Source: Chamaecyparis obtusa
Taxonomy: Eukaryota; Streptophyta; Pinopsida; Cupressales; Cupressaceae
Reading direction: 5' to 3'
DNA length: 64,000 nucleotides
Assembly (NCBI GenBank): GCA_027943335.1
Contig: BSBK01008844.1
Location: forward strand, 195,001-259,000
A model generated the notes under the pieces. That model was not told the origin of the DNA, searched no databases, and saw only the letters and a program-made list of their open reading frames with translations. Every line of letters begins with the position of its first letter. The stretch's first letter is position 1. A program made the translations under genes and the position numbers. Shown here piece by piece: positions 1-11,155 of this stretch.

Positions 1-612
1 GTTAGTAGTTAACAGTAGGTTTTAGAAAAAATTTGTAGTTGTATTTTGCTCAGTTTTTAGGCATGACATATGGACACTTCCAATGGAAGAGCGTGAGGAA
101 ATCATAGATGTATTGCACAAAAGAGAGGATGTTGATGGTACATTAGGTTGAATCAAATTTATACATGTAAGTTTTTGTTCAATGTGTCTTATTTTTATAT
201 GTTTTTATATATTATAAATACCTATGTCTTCTTTCAAGTGTCATATAATTTATAATTTAGAGATATATATTTGAAATAAATTAAAATTGACTTTAAATGA
301 ACTTAACATTTAAATACATGTATAAATTCTAACATTTCAATATTTAATTTTATGATACAGGATGTCTGGAAGAACATAGACATGAACTATTTAAATGCAG
401 TACAATGCACACTTGTATTCATCCAATTTTGGTTTTGTAAAAAGTTTATGAACTCACTTTTATTCATCGAATTTTGTTTTAAATATTTAAGTTAAATTCA
501 TAGTTATATTCACCTAATTTTGTTCTAAATATTAAACTATGCACATTGGTCAAATTATGTTCACTTAATAGATTATGATAGATTTATTTGTGCATCCATA
601 TTCATTGTTCAA
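1..612. other. AT-rich sequence with one weak coding-like patch
   Basis: There is no clear gene. Bases about 70-152 on the plus strand read open for some 25 codons, including MEEREEIIDVLHKRED, and then hit a stop close to a GT-like junction. This could be the end of an exon of an old transposon gene, but the family is not recognised. The rest is AT-rich and stop-filled in all frames. Confidence 0.2.
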
Positions 613-950
613 ATTAATAGATCTCATTGTTAGATAGATGGTTTTTAATTGTTAATCAAATTCAATAAATTACTTGTAACATCAATATTGTTCATGTCAA
701 TTACATGAATTAATAGATCTCATTGAACTATCTATAGATGGTTTTTAATAGTTAATTATCAAAGTCAATATTACTTGTAACATCGATATTGTTCTTGTCA
801 AGTACATGTATTAATAGATATCATTGTTAGATAGATGGTTTTTTAATAGTTAATCAAAGTGTTCATATTTCTTGTAATGTATCTATATTGTTCTTCTCAA
901 TTACACATGAATTAATAGATCGCATTGTTAGATAGATGGTTTTTTAGTAT
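613..950. repeat. ~100-bp tandem repeat, about 3.4 copies
   Basis: Copies begin with ATTAATAGATCTCATTG at 613, 709, 810 and 911, so the period is 96 to 101 bases. Each copy continues through TAGATAGATGGTTTTT and a CTTGTAA block. The copies differ by point changes and small indels, so the array is old. It lies just beyond the 3' end of the decayed minus-strand gene at 1375-2687 and could be the subterminal repeat of a DNA transposon, which is inference. Confidence 0.75.
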
Positions 951-1374
951 ATTGATATTTAATTACAATTGATATTAAAAATGATCATATTACATAAGCT
1001 CATATATCTACATTCAAACCACTATTTGAAAAAATCATGAAATAGGATTAAAAGTCCATGAATAAGATAAATAACATAACAAGTCTTGGAATAATATGTA
1101 TCATAATGTCCATCATATCAACTCATGATATATACAATCACAAAACAAACTCCTACTCTAAAAATAAGTCCAAGTACAATATATGATAACAAGTGGGCTA
1201 GCATGTAATGCAAGTCCTACTCTAACAAGTAAAAATAATATGACAAGAAGTCATCATAACACAAGTCCAAAAAACATGATAACAAGTAGATCGATAACAT
1301 ATATATAACACGTGCCATCATAAAATATACATTGTATAAAAAGTGAAAATAATGTATGTGAATAGTATAATCTA

Positions 1375-2687
1375 ACTCTAGTCATCTAGTTGATTTGGAG
1401 TCTCTTCACTCCATGTGAAGATGGTTGTGATGCACCAACATGGTGTGTCTAGTCCTAAGTGCCCTCATCCTCCTGTAAATTTTTAAAATTTCTCATCAAA
1501 ATACCATTAAAATTTTCACTTAAAAAATAATCAATATAAATTTGAACATTTAATATGTTACCACGCATCCATGTTCGGTGATGCCTTCAGTGGGACATGA
1601 AAGTCCTCCCTCAGCTACATCAAAAGTGGATGCAGCCAAGTCCTGTAAAAATAAAAAGTACAAATTTTTAATATTTAGGTGTAAAAGATCTAGATACACA
1701 ATGGACATTGAAAAATTACTTTTAATTATGACCTCAAAGGATAGTGTCCATGGTTGCATTTGGTTTAATCATGTAGCCATGCCAAGACTCATGGTGGTGT
1801 CGACCTGAATAACATATATAAAGTATGAATCAAATTTATAGTACATATACATAAATTATAAAGTATATATAACTTGACTATAAATTTATGGAATAAAAGC
1901 ATGTACATTACCTGTGTGTGACACGTAGCTAATGTCACCAATGAGTCAGGACGTAAATGTGATTGTGCAACATGAGATAATCCAAAAGCCTACAATTGCA
2001 AAAAAATAAGTGTGAATCAAAGTTGTACATAAATTAGTAAGATATAAACACTTAAAATTAATCAATGAAAAGCATACTATAGGTATATGTGGCTGACTCT
2101 CGGTGATTGGTCAGGTAGAAAATGAAGGACTGCCAATCTCAGTGTTACATGAGAGACCCTACAAAATCATAAAAAATATGTCAAACACATTACCAATTAA
2201 ATTTTATTTTGGTTAAAGTTTAAATGTATCAAGATCAAAGTGCATACCCTGAATGGGGCACTGAGATGTTGAGGTGTGGATGTCATATGATGACGGCTAA
2301 TGAATGATGGAGGGTCAACCCTCCTTTGTTCACCAAAAAATCTATATGTTATAATTCATAATTGTATAAATATGAATTTTAATATTGGACTATATAAATT
2401 ATAATTAAATTTACCTCTGCAGGATGATCATCATCTGCATTGAGAAAATAAACATATGATGTGACATCATCTCCAACATCACCATGTGTGCCACCATCAT
2501 CATCAACATATCCACCTTGTGTGCCACCATCATCATAAGCATATCCACCATGGGCAGCATGGGAAGCATCAAGATCAGACTGGAGACCCCTACATATATC
2601 CCCACAACTTGTGCAAACATGTGTTATGTTGGGGGCAAGCCTCACCTGGGTTAAGTGCTGTAACAAATTGCCCGTAAGGGCACTCAA
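1375..2687 (-). pseudogene. Decayed gene of seven short exons, unknown family
   Basis: Reading the minus strand, seven short coding-like blocks are bounded by canonical splice signals. Exon 1 ends at 2415 (GAG|GTAAAT). The others are about 2341-2248, 2158-2078, 1989-1912, 1804-1733, 1642-1562 and 1472 to about 1375, each with an AG acceptor, and all but the last with a GT donor. Four of the internal exons are multiples of three (81, 78, 72, 81 bases). Exon 1 holds a Cys pair motif CTSCGDIC and then an Asp/Gly-rich stretch made of a repeat (YDDGGTQGG, VDDDGGTHG). Stop codons in exons 3, 5 and 7 show it is dead. The CxxC block resembles CTHCGSRC in the plus-strand decayed gene near 18280, so both may be copies of one transposon-encoded gene. 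No function is assigned. Confidence 0.45.
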
Positions 2688-2938
2688 TGAATCAAGAGGT
2701 GACTACACTACTCAGTGATGGATAAGTGCGGGAACTACAGGAGAAGAAAGAGGGAAAATGGGCTCATTGCACACACAATTTCTAGTTCTATCACTCAATT
2801 TAGCCCATGGCCTTTCCTGTGGTATGCCCCGACCAACCCCCTAGAATGCTTCCATGTCAAAATAATTGGGTTTCCTACCCAATTCAAATTCATCCCATAA
2901 TTTTTTCAAAAAATAAAGTGGGACCTCATGGTTAGCAT

Positions 2939-2967
2939 GTGGTGGATGGTCAAATACCATCCACCAC
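2939..2967. other. Perfect 12-bp hairpin
   Basis: GTGGTGGATGGT and its exact complement ACCATCCACCAC are separated by five bases (CAAAT). It sits in a 300-bp stretch (2690-2991) with no coding signal, directly outside the target duplication of the gypsy element. It may be a relic end of a MITE or simply a chance fold. Confidence 0.5.
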
Positions 2968-3893
2968 CTCTCCCAAAAATTCTCTTCTATACCAAGTGAA
3001 TAGGGGTAAAATGGAGTTTAACAATGCATCTAACATTCCCCTAAACATATGTATGTAATTTGAATTGAAGAATTGAAAAGTAATGTAAATCTAGAAATAT
3101 CTGAAATTAGATAAGATAATATACATACCTCATAATGAAATTAATCCATAAATACCTGTTATCTGATGTATGTGCATAGTTTCAAGAAACTCTATAACCA
3201 GATCTGGAACTAGAAAACTGCAATGGAGAAAACCCAGAAAACTTTTTCAATTCTAAGGGAGGTCAACCTTGACCCAAATAGCTAGGCACAATCTTACCCT
3301 AGGACACAATCTTACCCCCCACTAAAGGTTGAACTTGACTTGAAATACCTTTGACAGAAATTTTGTTTGTAGATCCTGAAAGTTTGACAAAAAGGGTACT
3401 CAAATCCACTCTGCAATTCTTGAAATAGGGACTGTAGATATCTGAAAATGGTGTTTTAGGGTGGCTATATAGGGTTTTTCCTTAGTCAAACCCCCATTTT
3501 GGTGATCTCCACCTCCACGAATAGCCGAATGTAATAGAATATGTGTGTGAATTGAATAAGATAAGAAAGCATACCAAGCCCCCAAGGATAAAGTACTCTT
3601 ACCAAACTCACAATTTGTAATTGTTGCCCCATGATTGTATCTTTGAATGTTTGAATATTTGATAATGGTGGATCAAAGAAGAAGGAATCTCTCTTGCTCC
3701 AAATAGATGTTCACAATGGTGTGTTCACAAAAATGCTCGATGTCAAAAATGGCTTGATCTTCTATATCATCCTCTTGCAATTTTGCATCTTCACTTCACC
3801 ATTGATTTCTTTCTTGAATCAATTGTTCTTCCACTTGATCACTTGTATTGTTCACTTGATGGATGCTTGGTGAAAATGAAGGCAAATGAGAGT

Positions 3894-3903
3894 CTTTATA
3901 TAG
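3894..3903 (-). promoter_or_regulatory. TATA box of the 3' LTR
   Basis: CTATATAAAG on the minus strand, repeated at the same place in the other LTR (13898-13907). It lies about 630 bases inside the start of the LTR, the expected place for the U3/R promoter, downstream of the TTGACC cluster. Confidence 0.6.
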
Positions 3904-4104
3904 AGGTTTCAAGGTGAGACTCCTAGAGTAATGTGAGGACCCATAATTAAAATTTCACCTCAAATTATGGTCCAATCACAATAACCAACTAAGGGGGGAA
4001 AAGAATTAAATGAATTTCAAATTAAAATCCTTCCTCATTCGGATCCGAAAGGCTGACATTGATTTTGTGGTCCTCTGAGACCAAAATTTGAAAAGGGGGA
4101 TCAA

Positions 4105-4205
4105 ATCCTGACAAAGGTCAAGGATGACCTCAACTTTGACCTATGTCATAGTCAACCTTGACATTGACCTAGGTCAGGGTCAACATCGACCTTGACCTAT
4201 GGGTC
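4105..4205. promoter_or_regulatory. Cluster of TTGACC/GGTCAA (W-box-like) motifs in U3
   Basis: About eight copies of TTGACC, TTGACA or the complement GGTCAA occur within 100 bases, several as back-to-back pairs. TTGAC(C/T) is the known W-box core bound by plant WRKY factors. The cluster lies about 200-300 bases upstream of the LTR TATA box in element sense, and the same arrangement is present in the right LTR (about 14110-14205). WRKY control is inference. Confidence 0.45.
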
Positions 4206-5058
4206 CAGATCCAGCCAGAGCAGGAAACAAAAGGTCCCAGGGATGCCCAGAGACCAAGAAATAATGATAGAACAGGGTAGAGTGCCAGAGAAAGGCACAA
4301 AGTCCTATGATGAACATGATGAAGGCTAGGAGGACCTATTCCTAGGTACTACCTAGAAAATAGAGCCACAAACAAGGTAAATTAAGGAGAATCCTCGAGA
4401 TCCTAACCCTAATTTCACCTAGAATGAAGGAATCAAGTGCAAAATGCATCCTAAATGCAAGTTTATCATGATAAATACACTAAAAGAGGGTGCTAAACCT
4501 ATCAAGATGGAATTTCTTCCATTTTAAGATGATGCATTTATCCCCCACTTTAGCTTAGATGTGAGACTATGTGAATATGCAAGCTAAAGTAAGAAAACAT
4601 CATAGTAAATAAAAAGGATATAGCCAAGTCCTGGATGTAGAGATCCTGCAGAAAACTGTTAGATCCTGCAACACACAAGGTTAATGAAAATCCCCAAATC
4701 ACCTAGAGCTTACTAAATGATGACTTGAGAAGTGCATAAAGCCCCTTATTGCCCCCTATTTCAGCTTTCTACTTCTGAAGGGTGAAACAGGGTGATAAGG
4801 AAAACTTTATACACTGGATATGCAGTTTGTTGAAAAGTCCTTTACTAAACTGATTAGAAGGATTATTAGCCTTCCTAAAATGATTCAAGGAGTTAGGTAT
4901 CTAAATCATGATTCCAACACCACTGATGACATTGAAAATGGAGTTACCAAACTCAAGCTATGATGAAAAGAGTGAATGTCTATCTAAATGCATAAGAAAG
5001 GAAATCTGAATTTACCATGAGTAAACCCTAAGAGAAACCCTAAAAAACCCTAATTTTA

Positions 5059-7410
5059 ACTATAAATAAAGAAAAGGAAGTCATACTCAATCATTCTTAC
5101 CATTTTTAGATTCAAAGAGAGAAAGCAAGATGCCAAGGAGAGAAGAACTTTGAGTGACGCACAAGGAGCTCCTGAGACAGTGCCTAGCTACCGGACGGTC
5201 GCTTCCTAAGGTGATTTTGTTTTTATTAGTTCCTGTATTTTCCAAATTCTTGATTATTATGGGCAAGGTCAACCTTGACCCTTAAAGGTCAACCCTAACC
5301 TAGTTATGTCAACCTTGACCCAAAAAGGTTGACATGAACTGGAAGGTCTCCACCTTATCTGGGATGAGGTCGACCCTGACCCAAGAAAGTTGACCTTGAC
5401 CCAGGAAGGTCAACCCTAACCTAACTAAGGTCTACCTTGACCTAGTCAAGTTGGATTTGTAGATTTTATGTTGTATAATTTTGATATGATGTTTTTTTGT
5501 GCTTATAGGACATGGTTCATCTTTGAGAGCATCCCTTTGGAGAGTTACTAGTGATCGTCAAAGAGAGATTGTCTGAGCTGAATGAGGATAAGATGCAGTT
5601 ACTGAGAGACATAGGACTATATTGGGTAGCAGTCCTACCACATATAAAACTACACCGAGCCATGCTATTAGCTCTAATAGAGAGGTGGGATGAGGATACA
5701 TGCTCCTTTCATCTTCCCTCAGGAGAGATTACAGTGACACTGGAGGATGTCTATAGGATCCTACAGCTTCTGGTTTGAGGTGAGACCGACAGACCGAGAG
5801 CACAGCAATTTTATGAGGAGATCCTTGTAGATAGAGATTATTGCTTGGGATGGGTTCCATAGATGTGAACCCGGTCAAATTAGATCCTTTTTTCATCCAT
5901 ACTGTTAGGCCCTACACCTTTGGTACAAAGAGTGATGCTTTGTATACTATCCTTGGTTGTGTTACCCAACACAAAGGGTACAATATTTTTTGCACCTCTT
6001 ACCCATGTTATATGGAGGATGGAGATCAATAGTATCATGTTCCCATGGGGTCATAGCATGTTAGCCCATCTATACCACGAGCTATGTCAGCTAGTGAGAT
6101 ATCAGAGAGAGATTCTTTCGATATGCACATTCTTGCAGATTTGGTTTTTTAAGAATTTATCATGTACACATTCACATGGTACTCTAGTGATGATAGATGT
6201 GAGTACACTGAGAGTCTTTTCTTATCCTCTAAGAGATGCCTGGCAGTTCAGAGATATCCTCTATTGGAGGGTACGTCTAGACCACATTCTAGGCACATAT
6301 GTGATATGAATACCCTACTACTAGATGATAGAGTGGTGAGATACACAATTCCATATGAGAAATTCATAGTGGCAGAAGCTACTAGAGGGTCATCAAAATC
6401 ATATAGTGATGCCATACTATTATGATTGGGTGATGAGATAGTTTGGCCTATTACAGGGAGTCCCTAGAGTAGTACCTCGTTATGTACATCTGACAAGGTA
6501 TTATCAGAGACCTGGTGCCATAGGTCAACCATCAATAGTATACATAGAGGACACTGATAAAGATGAGATAGGGGATATAGAGATACTAGTAGATGTGACC
6601 TATTTAGGCATGAGCTAAGATTACATCAGGTAATGGAGTCTATAGGGGACCCACCCCATCTTCCCTAAGGATTATCCTATATGTGATCCAGGCCTTTCAG
6701 AGAGGACACACTAGGATAGTGGTATAGCAGAGGAGGATGAGGATCTCAGAGATGAGGAGTACATCTCCAATGGAGACCCCATGGAGGAGGAGAGAATAGA
6801 ATAGAGAGCAGAGGAGATGCCCCCAACTGGTGATATTGGTGTGGATGTACAAATTTTTCATGCATCACCACTAAGATCACAACGACCTCCATGTGCCCAC
6901 AAAAAGACACCACCATCAAGGCTGAGACATAGCGAGGGTGGAAAGAGTAGTCACTCCATTCCCCTACCATCTAGACACTTCAGTGATGTCCAAGAGGGAG
7001 ACCCAGGTATGAAATATGATATTTGATTAAATATGTACCTTAATTTGAGATGAAAAAGCACTAGATTGATAAATGAATTTTCCTTCTACATCTAGCGTAG
7101 TGGAGTGGAGGAGTTTTGTATCCAAGATTCTAAAGGATACATGTATATCCTACTGACTTCCAGCTAGTGAGCGAGAGTCTTCCATTGGTCACAGAGATCC
7201 TGACAAGCATGCCAATATCTTTACATGTGTCCAACAAGAGCTGAGGTTGTGTAGAGAGAGAGGAGAAACTGATGGCTAACTTTCATGAGATGAGAATATT
7301 GAGGAGCCACTCACGGACACACAGATCTTCATCTTCCTATCATAGGCTAGAGAGAACTGGGAGTCATCAGACAACAGAGCATAGAGATAGACGGAGTGAT
7401 AAATAGGGCC
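5059..7410 (+). pseudogene. Antisense plant mobile domain (PMD, MAIN-like) gene inside the gypsy element
   Basis: The gene lies on the plus strand, opposite to the host element, between integrase and 3' LTR. A TATA-like CTATAAATAAAG is at 5059-5070. A short first exon (MPRREEL, then a stop, then VTHKELLRQCLATG) ends at a donor AAG|GTGATT near 5209. An intron carries a dense TTGACC array, and the acceptor CTTATAG is near 5508. The next exon holds the typical PMD start, LLRDIGLYWVAVLPHIKLH followed by LIERWDEDTCSFHLPSGEI and TLEDVYRIL (about 5600-5770), then YPLRDAWQFRDILYW at about 6220-6265. A Pro/Ser-rich tail precedes another intron near 7008-7096. Stops and frameshifts (for example after 5776) break it. 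PMD proteins act in transposon silencing in plants (MAIN, MAIL1) and the domain is known to be carried by mobile elements. The role here is unknown. Confidence 0.7.
5255..5455. repeat. Array of GGTCAACCTTGACC palindromes
   Basis: Roughly ten half-sites of TTGACC or GGTCAA, spaced 15 to 25 bases apart and often paired as GGTCAACCTTGACC, fill the interval between the first exon and the PMD-coding exon of the antisense gene. The motif is the same as in the LTR U3 clusters. It could be an intronic or promoter enhancer of the antisense gene, or a minisatellite grown from the LTR motif. Confidence 0.65.
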
Positions 7411-7634
7411 ATGGGCCACATATGTATCAGAACTTGAAAAACATTTTATGAATGAAAAACTTTCTCTACCAATTAGTTCTATGTCTGATTACTATGTTTT
7501 AATCAATATAAACCTTAACTGAAAGAAAGTAGGTGCATAGATATATTCAAAATGTAATTTTGCTAAAACTACATAAACTATAAAATGAACTTTATAAGGA
7601 ATACATAAATGCACAAGGAAAAAAAAGAAGGAAA

Positions 7635-8815
7635 TTAAGGATAATAACATTTGAGATGCATAATATTAATAGGTTCCTTAAAAGAAACACCATCCATATC
7701 AGCAAGTTTACAAGCACCTGAACCAAAGTCTTCAATGACAACAAAAGGTACAAGCCAATTAGGGCTAAACATTCCTTTTTCGCTAGGTAAAGCATTCACA
7801 TTTTGTTGATTCTCATATAACATTAAATCGCCAACTAAAAATGTTCATTCAATTACCTTATGATTATATTGCTTCTGAAGAGATTTATGATAACTTTTAT
7901 ATGTGCTAATGCATGTATTCATTGTTCATCCAACATTTCTAGCTCTTGTAAGCATTTTTCATGAAAAGTATCCTTGTCAATTATCCCATGAAATGAAATA
8001 TGTAAAGAAGGTATTTCCAATTCCAAAGGCATAATAGCATCAGTACCATAGACAAGATTGTAAGGAGAAGTACCTGTGGAAGTACGAACACTAGTCCTAT
8101 AAGCCCATAAAGCATAGGTCAATTGAGTATGCCAATCTTTAGCATGCTTGCTAATTATTTTTCTTAGAATTTTTTTAATGATTTTATTTTATGCTTCAAC
8201 TTGACCATTAGATTAAGGATAATAAGGAGTTGAAAATATATGTTGAATTCAATATTTCTCCAAGAATTTTGTGACTTCTTTGTTTTTAAAAGAGGTACCA
8301 TTATCTAAAACTATTGTTGAAGGAATACCAAATCGTGTTATAATATTGTTAAGGATGAAATCAGAAATAACATCTACAGTTGTTGAATGAAGAGGGACAA
8401 CTTCGACCCACTTCATGAAATAATTTGTAGTAGTCGGGATGTATGTATGTTCTTGAGAAGAAGCAGGTGAGATTTTTCCAATAAGGTCAAAACCCCAAAT
8501 ACTAAAAGGCCATGGAGAAACTTGATTACAAAGCTCACGAGCAGGAGCATGAATCAAATTACTATGTTGTTGACATTGAGGACATTTCTTAACAAACATG
8601 AAATAATCTTGCTCCATTATTTTCCAATAATATCCCATTCTAAGAAATTTATTAACCAAATATTTTGCACCAAAATGTCCTCCACAAGAACCAAAATGAG
8701 CTTCTACCAAAGCTACCGGTATTTTGGTTCTATTGAGACATCTTAATAGTAATCCTTCATAAGAGTGTTTGTAAAGCATATCTCCTAAAATGATGTAACG
8801 CGCTACCAACTTCCT
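7635..8815 (-). pseudogene. Integrase of gypsy element 1
   Basis: This is the integrase that would insert the cDNA copy. The order on the minus strand is an HHCC zinc-binding region (AHFGSCGGHFGAK ... CPQCQQH, about 8600-8720), a catalytic core with the first Asp in FSIWGFDLIG (about 8490), the second in IVLDNGTSF (about 8300) and the Glu in SNGQVEA (about 8205), then GTSPYNLVYG (about 8060). The C-terminal end is ACKLADMDGVSFKEPIN (about 7670-7720), matching the usual gypsy integrase tail. Stop codons after LEKY (8249), in the core and after LDEQ (7919), and a frame change before the tail, make it non-functional. Confidence 0.85.
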
Positions 8816-8842
8816 AATATGATTACACGTGTTCCTTGTTAC

Positions 8843-9390
8843 TCATTCAGGAAAAGTACCATCTTTCAAAAAATGAAAAATATGAGAATACCATTCATTC
8901 GAATGTAAATTGAAACAATCAGAGGTAATCTTTTTAGATATCACATGGTTTTTAAGAGTTTGTATAGTAAATTGAAATTTTTCAGCATTGTTCTCAAGAC
9001 AAACCAAAGAAGTTGCACTTGCCATGGCATCTGCATGTTGATTATCTTTCCTAGGTAAAGTTTGAATCGTATAAGAAGAGAATTGTGAAAGCACATCAAG
9101 AGCTAAATCTCTATATTGTGTCATTTTATCATTCTTAGGCTCATAATCTCATTTAATTTTTTCAACAATCAATTGTGAATCTCCATATATTTGCAAATTT
9201 TTTATGTTAAGGGATGAAACTACTTGTAGGCCAGCTATAAGAGCTTCATACTCCACAATGTTATTAGTACAAGGAAAAGTTAATTTGTATGATAAAGGGA
9301 TTGGCTTTTTCATAGGAGGAATCAAATAATACCAATACCAAAACCTGTCTTACATTTAGACCCATCAAAATATAATTCCCAAATATCATC
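8843..9390 (-). pseudogene. Second RNase H domain of gypsy element 1
   Basis: After the RT-linked RNase H, a second RNase H fold is visible: WELYFDGSK at about 9360-9390, VEYEALIAGLQ at about 9220-9255, YGDSQLIVEK at about 9165-9195 and DNQHADAMAS at about 9020-9050. These carry the expected D-E-D-D acidic residues. A frameshift follows FGIGI and a stop is at about 9150. A second RNase H is a known hallmark of the Tat/Ogre lineage and is the main reason for that assignment. Confidence 0.75.
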
Positions 9391-10860
9391 CTATTGAATT
9401 GCTAGAATATTGTCATTAGGGAATTCTATTGAAGTAGAACATGTATCAAAATGAGGACAAGGAGCTTCAACTAAATAATCTGTCAAAACTTGTCCCTTAA
9501 TAGACTTTTGAGAAATGAAATTAAGGTCAAATTCTGTAGGTAACATCTCACACTTTGCCAAATGGCTAGAGAGATCAATTTGTGAGAAAAGGTGTTTCAA
9601 AGGATCAAATTTAACAATCACATTGACTTTGGCATTTAAAATATAATGCTTGATTTTTTGGTAAGCATAAACTACAGCTAAGCATTGTCTTTCCAAATCT
9701 GTGTATCTTGTTTTGTAATCAAGTAAAGTTCAACTAATTAAATACACAAGTCTTTCCTTACCATTATTATCATTTTGAGCTAACAACGTACTCACGGCCT
9801 TCGAAGTTGCTGAAGTATACAAATGAAATGGTTTATTAAATTTAGCTAGTTGCAAGATAGGAGGATTTGCAAGGTACTCCTTAAATTTCTCAAAGGTTTA
9901 TTTACATTCATCATTCCAAGAGAAAGTGGTATCCTTTCTAAGCAAGGAAGTAAAAGGAATAGTTCTATCCGCTAAATTAGAAAAAAAGTGACGAATAGCT
10001 TGTATTTTTCCTTGTAAACTTCATAATTGAGAAATATTCTTAGGACGCATATTAACAATAGCTTCAATATTTTCAATATCTACTTCTATGCCTCGCTTAG
10101 AGATTATAAATCCTAATAATTTACTAGAATCAACTCCAAAGACACGTTTCTTAGGATTCAATCTCTTGTTGTAACTTCTAATCCTTTCAAATATTTGTCA
10201 TAAAATAGTCACATGATCTTCTCTTTGTATAGACTTTGCTAAGATATCATCCACATAATCTTCAAGGATCTTATGAATGTAATCATGAAAAATCAAAGTC
10301 ATTGCTCATTGATAAGTTGCTCCTGCATTTTTTAATCCAAAAGGCATCATGACCCAACAAAATGTTCCCCAAGGTGTTATAAATGTGGTCTTAAATTGAT
10401 CTTTGGGAGCAATAAAGATTTGATTATATCCAAAAAAACCATCCATAAAAGATAACAAGGCATGACCCGTTGTTGAATCCATAATCATATCAAAATTAGG
10501 TAACGGGAAATCATCCTTTAGGGATGCTTTATTTAAGTCTCTAAAGTCAGTACACATCCTTATCTTATTTTCTCCTTTTGAAATAGGCACAATGTTTGAA
10601 ATCCAATCTGAGTAATCAATAGAATGGATAAATCCATAATCCAATAACTTTTCAATTTGAGTTTTAACTAGTAAAGCAATTCGCGGATTCATCTTTCAAA
10701 TTTTCTACTTCAAAGGTTTCATATTTGGCTTTAAAACAATATTATGAGTAACAATATTAGAATCTATACCCGGCATATCTCAATATGTCCAAGAAAAAAT
10801 GTCCTTAAATTCAAGTAAAAGGGAAACCAACTGATCACATGCATCCTGATTCAAACATTT
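9391..10860 (-). pseudogene. Reverse transcriptase and first RNase H of gypsy element 1
   Basis: The reverse transcriptase starts with FKDIFSWTY and DMPGIDSNIV (about 10750-10830). It continues through IRMCTDFRDLNKA (about 10540), the catalytic LSFMDGFFGYNQI (about 10430), MPFGLKNAGATYQ (about 10310) and the active-site box EDYVDDILAKS (about 10235-10265). The first RNase H follows (ERQCLAVVYAYQKIKHY at about 9640-9700). Single stops near 10305, 10200, 10020, 9900 and 9730 interrupt otherwise well-kept frames, so decay is by point mutation rather than rearrangement. Confidence 0.88.
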
Positions 10861-11155
10861 CCCAATCTTTATCATCTTTTCAAAGTCATTCTCATCCATT
10901 TGAATATCAACAGTCACAGTTATTAACAAATCACTTCTTATCAGAGGATCCATTGGCAAAGGAAGAATATCTTGTTTATCATGTTCTCCAAAATAAGCAA
11001 CGGTACTTAAACAATAAGGCTTTCATCATTTGTGATGAAACTTACGTAAATCCTCATAAACCCCTAAAAAATCCATTAAGGCTTCATCTTCAGGAAAAAA
11101 AATGTAAAGTAGGTCTTTGATAAATGTCAATGAGGAGTGGGTTAACCAATTTCAA

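Larger units (their letters stand above)
2997..4536 (-). repeat. 3' LTR of gypsy element 1
   Basis: On the plus strand it starts TGAATAGGGG and ends GATGATGCA, so in element sense it begins TGCATC and ends in CA. The U3 part (4536 down to about 3903) holds a cluster of TTGACC motifs at 4105-4200, then a TATA box CTATATAAAG at 3894-3903. The outer end abuts the target duplication CCAAG. Confidence 0.9.
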
